A DNA stretch of 64,000 nucleotides from Sphingobacterium kitahiroshimense (GTDB lineage Bacteria; Bacteroidota; Bacteroidia; Sphingobacteriales; Sphingobacteriaceae): assembly GCF_025961315.1 (NCBI RefSeq), contig NZ_JAOQNK010000001.1:4402001-4466000 (forward strand), written 5' to 3'. A program made the position numbers and the translations under genes. The notes below the pieces were generated by a model. That model worked only from the letters and a program-made list of their open reading frames with translations, made no database searches and was not told where the DNA came from. Below are positions 59,718 to 64,000 of the stretch, piece by piece; position 1 is the stretch's first letter, and each line of letters opens with the position of its first letter.

Positions 59718-59836
59718 TTTTGCGTCTTTGTTTTGAATGGTATACTGATATGAAGAGCAAGATAAGAAGTTTTTTAGACTACTTTTTGATACTATTGTTT
59801 TTTTATTTTAGTTTTTGATAGTGAATTAAAAACAAA

Positions 59837-59864
59837 CAGGATCTTTACGTAAGTAAAGATCCTG
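59837..59864 (-). terminator. Terminator after the first FKBP-like lipoprotein gene
   Basis: A perfect 12-bp stem (59837-59848 with 59853-59864, CAGGATCTTTAC / GTAAAGATCCTG) with a 4-nt loop; the minus-strand 3' side reads TTTGTTTTT. Confidence 0.8.
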
Positions 59865-59915
59865 CATCGTGTATTCGTTTAAAATTTTAGAAGAAATAAA
59901 TCTCCCAAACGCCAT

Positions 59916-60548
59916 TTAATTGCTAATTGAAACAACTTCAATTTCAGAATATAGTGGAGAGTTTGCTGGAACTTTATCTTTTGCAACTTGATCATAACCG
60001 AATGGAGATGGTGCTACAGCTTTTATTTTACTTCCTTTTTTAAGTCCTTTTACAGTTAATCCACCGATATTTACTTCCTTACCTTGAAAAGATAATTTTT
60101 TTGGAAAAAAAGCGAACTGCCAGAATAAGATAATACGGTCTCTATTTATCGTAAATGTTGCTGGGCTACCCTCTTTAGATTCATCAACAAGAGTTCCTTT
60201 ATCTGCGCCGTTCAGTAAATTAACTTTATAATTTACTACAGCGGTAGGATACATCAGGTAACCACCGGAGCTGATTTGATAAGCGTATGAAGCATCGTCA
60301 CCTTCAGCTATCAGATCATACCAAATACCAGTTGCTGTATCTAATTTAGGATTCGTGAAATTTTTGATGGCAAATGATTTCAACTGAGGAGCCTGTTCTT
60401 TTAGTAAATTTTGGATTCTCGCATTTTCGATAGAATCTTTAATTCTTTGTTCTTCAGCTAATTTTGAAAAGTCGTCTGATTTACTACAAGATGCCAAAGC
60501 AATAATCATTGCCAACATTCCAAAAAAGATTTTTGTAAAATTTTTCAT
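59916..60548 (-). CDS. FKBP-like peptidyl-prolyl isomerase-type lipoprotein
   Basis: The 210-aa lipoprotein (lipobox ALASCSK, Cys ~21) has a charged N-terminal helix (EEQRIKDSIENARIQNLLKEQ) and a C-terminal FKBP-like fold: TGIWYDLIAEGDD, then AVVNYKVNLLNG, ...KGSKIKAVAPSPFGYDQ. It is a paralogue of the gene at 60785 in the same orientation. FKBP lipoproteins help fold periplasmic or outer-membrane proteins; whether this one is active is unclear because the FKBP fit is partial. Confidence 0.7.
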   Translation of the reverse strand: MKNFTKIFFGMLAMIIALASCSKSDDFSKLAEEQRIKDSIENARIQNLLKEQAPQLKSFAIKNFTNPKLDTATGIWYDLIAEGDDASYAYQISSGGYLMYPTAVVNYKVNLLNGADKGTLVDESKEGSPATFTINRDRIILFWQFAFFPKKLSFQGKEVNIGGLTVKGLKKGSKIKAVAPSPFGYDQVAKDKVPANSPLYSEIEVVSISN

Positions 60549-60720
60549 AAATTTCTTTACTTATTACTGTTATTATACCGGTTAAAACGTTCAATTGTTT
60601 AGATGTGCTACAAGGTACGAAAGAATTTTAAAGCAAGTAAAGTGTAGGATAATTTTTTATTGGGCAATGTGCTGTCTTTTTGTTCGTTAACAATAGTTTT
60701 CTTGTGAAAATTATATATAT

Positions 60721-60760
60721 ATAAAAGGTCCTTTACATCACGATGTAAAGGACCTTTTAT
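60721..60760 (-). terminator. Terminator after the second FKBP-like lipoprotein gene
   Basis: A perfect 18-bp stem (60721-60738 with 60743-60760, arms ATAAAAGGTCCTTTACAT / ATGTAAAGGACCTTTTAT) with a 4-nt loop. Confidence 0.85.
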
Positions 60761-60784
60761 ATGCTTTTATTGATTTTGTATTAA

Positions 60785-61465
60785 TTACGAACCAGTAACA
60801 TCTCCAACAGTTTTCACTTCGATTGTGTAAACAACTGGAGTATTTTTAGGAACAGTTACTTTTTCGCTACCTTTTGTATATTCTACTTGGTCAAAAGTAT
60901 AATAAGATGGTGAAATAAAACTAATTTTATCATTTTTTTGGAGACCTTTTGGTAGTAATCCCTCGAATCTTACATCTTTACCTTGGATATTAATGATTGT
61001 TGGTACAAATGCTTGAACCCAAGCAGCTCCGTATACTGTAGTTGCTTGACGAATATCTGTGTAATTTTTAGGAACTCCATCTGTATTTTTATCAAATACA
61101 GTTCCATTCATCAGTTCACCCTTAAAATTTACAGTTGCTGCCCAAACATTTAACCCTGCTTGTCCAATACCATTAACAGTTCCTTTATATACGTAAGGAG
61201 TTTCATTTCCAGCCGCTAAATCTACTTTATACCAGATTCCAGTTGAATCAGAGTATTTAGCATTATCTCCCCATTTGGTTTTTGCATATTGCTCTAATAA
61301 AGGAGCTTGTATTCTTTTTAATGAATCTCTGCGTACTTTTTCTAATCTTGCTTTTTCAATTTGCTCTCTTTCAGCTTTCTCATAATCAAAATCATTTTTG
61401 TTACAGGAAGCAAAAACTATCCCCATGCATAAAAATGCCATTAAAAATTTCGTAAATTTTTTCAT
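60785..61465 (-). CDS. FKBP-like peptidyl-prolyl isomerase-type lipoprotein (paralogue)
   Basis: The 226-aa lipoprotein (lipobox VFASCNK, Cys ~20) has a charged helix (ERE QIEKARLEKVRRDSLKR pattern) and an FKBP-like domain with TGIWYKVDLAAG, ATVNFKGELMNGTVFDKN, GLLPKGLQKNDKISFISP and VVYTIEVKTV. The FKBP strings are clearer than in the paralogue at 59916. Each of the two genes has its own terminator. Confidence 0.75.
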   Translation of the reverse strand: MKKFTKFLMAFLCMGIVFASCNKNDFDYEKAEREQIEKARLEKVRRDSLKRIQAPLLEQYAKTKWGDNAKYSDSTGIWYKVDLAAGNETPYVYKGTVNGIGQAGLNVWAATVNFKGELMNGTVFDKNTDGVPKNYTDIRQATTVYGAAWVQAFVPTIINIQGKDVRFEGLLPKGLQKNDKISFISPSYYTFDQVEYTKGSEKVTVPKNTPVVYTIEVKTVGDVTGS

Positions 61466-61538
61466 AATTTTTTAAATTGTATCTTATATTACCACTAAAA
61501 CGTTATGTTTTTCGGTTTCGCTACAGCGAGATGTTAAA

Positions 61539-62006
61539 TTATCTTAAAAAATTCGCTAACTCTTTTGGGCTTAGATATTTTTGCTTAATACTTTTTAATT
61601 TAAATGTTTGATCATAACGCAGGAGACTCGGGAAAACCATCTTTTGGCTGGTTAACAAGAGTAAGGCTAAGGGATGATATTGTCCGGTATTTTTTTTGGG
61701 AGTTTTTGATTTCCATAATTGCTGATCGAAAGTGATGTACTCAACCGTCTCCGCATCTAATTCAACTAGATAATAATCTTTGTTTAATCGGTCATAGATT
61801 TCTTTTTTTGAAAAGACTTCTTTTTCCATTTTTCTGCAGTAACTGCACCAGTCGGTATGAATGAAGATGATTGTTTCTTTTGGTGCTATGCTTAATAAAG
61901 AGTCTAATTGTTGAAAAGAGGTATAAATTATCCGCTCTTGACCATAATGGCTGAGCGGATAAAGGATAATCGTTATTAATAAAACAAATTTGTGCATATG
62001 CTTCAT
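61539..62006 (-). CDS. Periplasmic thioredoxin-fold protein (CxxC)
   Basis: The 155-aa exported protein (hydrophobic signal ~5-22, ending HYGQ) has a thioredoxin-like active site HTDWCSYCRKMEKEVF with C54/C57 and a later FPSLLRYD with the cis-proline. It is 19 bp downstream of a TonB-dependent receptor whose plug carries NCQNC, so a disulfide role for the receptor is a reasonable inference. Confidence 0.8.
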   Translation of the reverse strand: MKHMHKFVLLITIILYPLSHYGQERIIYTSFQQLDSLLSIAPKETIIFIHTDWCSYCRKMEKEVFSKKEIYDRLNKDYYLVELDAETVEYITFDQQLWKSKTPKKNTGQYHPLALLLLTSQKMVFPSLLRYDQTFKLKSIKQKYLSPKELANFLR

Positions 62007-62025
62007 CTTTCTTTAATAAATGGGA

Positions 62026-64000
62026 TTAGTGAAAATGGCCAATTTTTACTCCAAAGGTTATTGTACGTGGTTTTGTCGGACCGTAAATGTAGTTTGAATC
62101 TCGATTAGCGCCTTTATCGAAATCTTTTTGGAATGCGTTGAACATATTTTGTACACCTGCAAATAATTCAAGGTTAAAATCTTTGTGAACAGCAAAAGTA
62201 TATCCTAACCGTGCATTCAGCTCCATAAAATCCCTCGTATTTTTGAGGCTCATGATTTCTTCTTGTATATGCGAGATCTTCATTTTTCCGGTGTAAACTC
62301 CTGTTAGGTCAACTGCGAATTTCTTAGTTGCTTTCCAATTGGCATTTAAGTACCCATAGACATTTGGCGTACGTAAGAAATCTTGGGACAAAATGGCTTC
62401 TTGACCTGTTTTAGCTTCAGCTATCAGTTGTGCCGATTGGTATCGCGAGCGTTGTATCGTACCACCAGCTTGTAGACTAAATATACTTGAAGGGGCTACA
62501 TTAAGTTCTAGGTTTGTTCCGTATACATAGGCATCTGTACCGTTTCGCATTTCTTCAATCATAATGTCATTGGATTCTGATTTCAAGACTGTCGTAAATG
62601 GATTATTCAACTGTGTATAGAAGCCCTCCACTAAAAGACTTGTTTGCGTATTACCATAATTTCTGCTGAAATTGAACGATCCGGTATAAGCATTTGAATA
62701 TTCTGTTTTTAGGTCTTCTCCAATTAATACAAAAACCTGTTTTCCTCCGATTGAGGTCACATGCATATCTTCATTGAAGGCTTGTGGGGCACGGAACCCG
62801 CGCGCATACCCGCCACGAAATTGAATATTACTATTGATATCGTACAAGATGGTTAATCGCGGATTCCAAGATCCAAAATTCTTCTGACTGCTGCGTTCCA
62901 CTTGTTGGAGCTGATAATTTCCATCGACGAAGATGTAGTCGTATCGCATTCCTATTAATGCTTTGAAAGAGGATATTGGCTTCCATTCGTATTGGGCATA
63001 AGTTCCTATTCCTTTTGTTTTTTGATCGATGATACGTTGATATCCGGGAATCTGATCATTTGTTTTGTTGTAGTTGAACTCAATACCGCCGGTAAAGACA
63101 TCATCCTCAAAATTGTTTGTGTATTGTGTTCCTGTAACAAAAGACAAATCATCTGTGTCTCCATAAGAATTTGCGGCTCTTAAACTATCTGTTGCAGTGG
63201 GCGCTTCGCCCAGTCCCCCGTAAAAACTTTTACGTTTTGTTTTTTGGCCGGAAGCATACACGGAGATTTTTTGTTTATAGTCTGCTAAATAATGATCGTA
63301 AGTGATACCACCAATCAGTGAATTGGTTTCCAGTTGTTCTGTGATGGCTGTAAAATGGGGTGATTTGTTAAATTGGTCTCCTCCTCTTCTAAATTCCTGT
63401 ATGGTACTGAAATCTACTGTTATTTTATTGACATCGGAAGGTTTGAAAAATGCTTTTGTTCCGAATGTGGTATTGTTAAGTTCTGTTATCTCCGAAAATC
63501 CGTCCTTATTTTTATCAAATGGTTGACGATTCCGGTGCATACCATAAAAGGTAACTCCTGTTGTAAGGTCTTCATCTACGTAGGAGGTGTTGAAGTCTAC
63601 CGTATTATCCCAACTGCTACCGCCGATTAATGAGTTGGTAGATTTAATCTGCCAATCATTTTCGACAGGATCTTTAGTAATGATATTAATGGTACCGGCA
63701 ATTGCATTTGCTCCAAATAGGGCAGAACCACCACTTCGAACGACTTCAATGCGGTCGATCATACTGGTTGGAAGTTGGTCTAAACCATATACACTGTTTA
63801 ATGCGCTGAATACGGATCTGCTGTTGATCAAGATCTGTGAATAGGCGCCTTCTAATCCGTTTAGACGGACTTGTGAAAAACCGCAGTTTTGACAGTTGTT
63901 CTCTACCCTAACTCCTGGTTGATAGTTTAGTGTTTCGGACATAGCTACAGATTGTGTAGCCTGAAAAAGTTTAGGGCCTAATACCTGCACAATAACTGGT
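62026..64000 (-). CDS. TonB-dependent outer-membrane receptor with CxxC in the plug (partial)
   Basis: The reading frame is open to the window edge, so the N-terminus and signal are outside. The visible plug begins VSMSETLNYQPG-like sequence (AMSETLNYQPGVRVENN), with NCQNCGF (C33/C36 counted from 63990), LNGLEGAYSQILINSRS, SMIDRIEVVRSGGSALFG and AGTINIITK. A beta-barrel follows, ending TFGVKIGHFH. The ligand is not clear; receptors with this NCxNCG plug are often annotated for iron or other metal complexes. It is co-transcribed with the thioredoxin-like gene. Confidence 0.9.
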   Translation of the reverse strand, partial: PVIVQVLGPKLFQATQSVAMSETLNYQPGVRVENNCQNCGFSQVRLNGLEGAYSQILINSRSVFSALNSVYGLDQLPTSMIDRIEVVRSGGSALFGANAIAGTINIITKDPVENDWQIKSTNSLIGGSSWDNTVDFNTSYVDEDLTTGVTFYGMHRNRQPFDKNKDGFSEITELNNTTFGTKAFFKPSDVNKITVDFSTIQEFRRGGDQFNKSPHFTAITEQLETNSLIGGITYDHYLADYKQKISVYASGQKTKRKSFYGGLGEAPTATDSLRAANSYGDTDDLSFVTGTQYTNNFEDDVFTGGIEFNYNKTNDQIPGYQRIIDQKTKGIGTYAQYEWKPISSFKALIGMRYDYIFVDGNYQLQQVERSSQKNFGSWNPRLTILYDINSNIQFRGGYARGFRAPQAFNEDMHVTSIGGKQVFVLIGEDLKTEYSNAYTGSFNFSRNYGNTQTSLLVEGFYTQLNNPFTTVLKSESNDIMIEEMRNGTDAYVYGTNLELNVAPSSIFSLQAGGTIQRSRYQSAQLIAEAKTGQEAILSQDFLRTPNVYGYLNANWKATKKFAVDLTGVYTGKMKISHIQEEIMSLKNTRDFMELNARLGYTFAVHKDFNLELFAGVQNMFNAFQKDFDKGANRDSNYIYGPTKPRTITFGVKIGHFH

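Overview
The window is low-GC DNA from a member of the Bacteroidota. The markers are SusC/SusD outer-membrane nutrient uptake pairs, a one-polypeptide hybrid two-component regulator (HTCS), a TonB-dependent receptor, DUF2911/DUF4136 proteins, TAnnTTTG-type -7 boxes and weak Shine-Dalgarno use. The mix of genes (class Ib ribonucleotide reductase, an ilv-leu cluster, atpDC standing alone, a rhamnose utilisation locus) fits Sphingobacteriaceae, probably Sphingobacterium. That genus call is inference from gene content, not from a marker gene.

Layout. 0-3.5 kb: the end of a SusD-like gene, a GH76 alpha-mannanase and a convergent M60-type metallopeptidase, i.e. the tail of a mannan/glycoprotein utilisation locus. 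3.5-8.2 kb: a small lipocalin-like protein, then nrdH-nrdI-nrdE-nrdF (class Ib ribonucleotide reductase) on the minus strand. 8.6-11.6 kb: an S9 peptidase and a DUF2911 protein. 11.8-27.5 kb: one long minus-strand branched-chain amino acid cluster, ilvE-ilvD-ilvB-ilvN-(DinB)-ilvC-leuC-(methyltransferase)-leuD-(double ABC ATPase)-leuB-leuA-ilvA. It holds three genes with no obvious biosynthetic role and has hairpins at several gene junctions. 27.5-28.4 kb: a long AT-rich gap with DnaA-box-like sites. 28.4-34.1 kb: atpD-atpC, a coiled-coil membrane protein, and a cNMP/CBS/DUF294 protein paired with a DnaQ-like exonuclease.

34.1-57.4 kb is the most interesting part. An HTCS regulator lies divergent to GH105, DUF2264, a BNR_4 seven-bladed-propeller lyase-like protein and a second, longer DUF2264 protein, followed by SusC and SusD. 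A complete L-rhamnose catabolic operon follows (rhaT, fused aldolase-dehydrogenase rhaD, rhaI, rhaB), then a GntR-type regulator. Together they suggest capture and cleavage of a polysaccharide with rhamnose-uronic acid linkages: a lyase leaves unsaturated uronates, GH105 removes them, and the released L-rhamnose is imported and converted to DHAP and lactate. No sulfatase is present, so a non-sulfated rhamnose-glucuronate polymer is more likely than marine ulvan. 57.4-64 kb: a DUF4136 lipoprotein, nadE, two tandem FKBP-like lipoproteins, and a periplasmic thioredoxin-like protein behind a TonB-dependent receptor whose plug has a CxxC motif and which runs off the window.

A palindromic repeat family (arms like GAAGCTATCATGAG / CTCATGATGGTTTC) occurs four times between genes: three times inside the leu cluster, two of them in a 141-bp tandem duplication, and once between susC and susD 30 kb away. 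It was found by eye. No tRNA, rRNA, CRISPR array, insertion sequence or prophage was seen.
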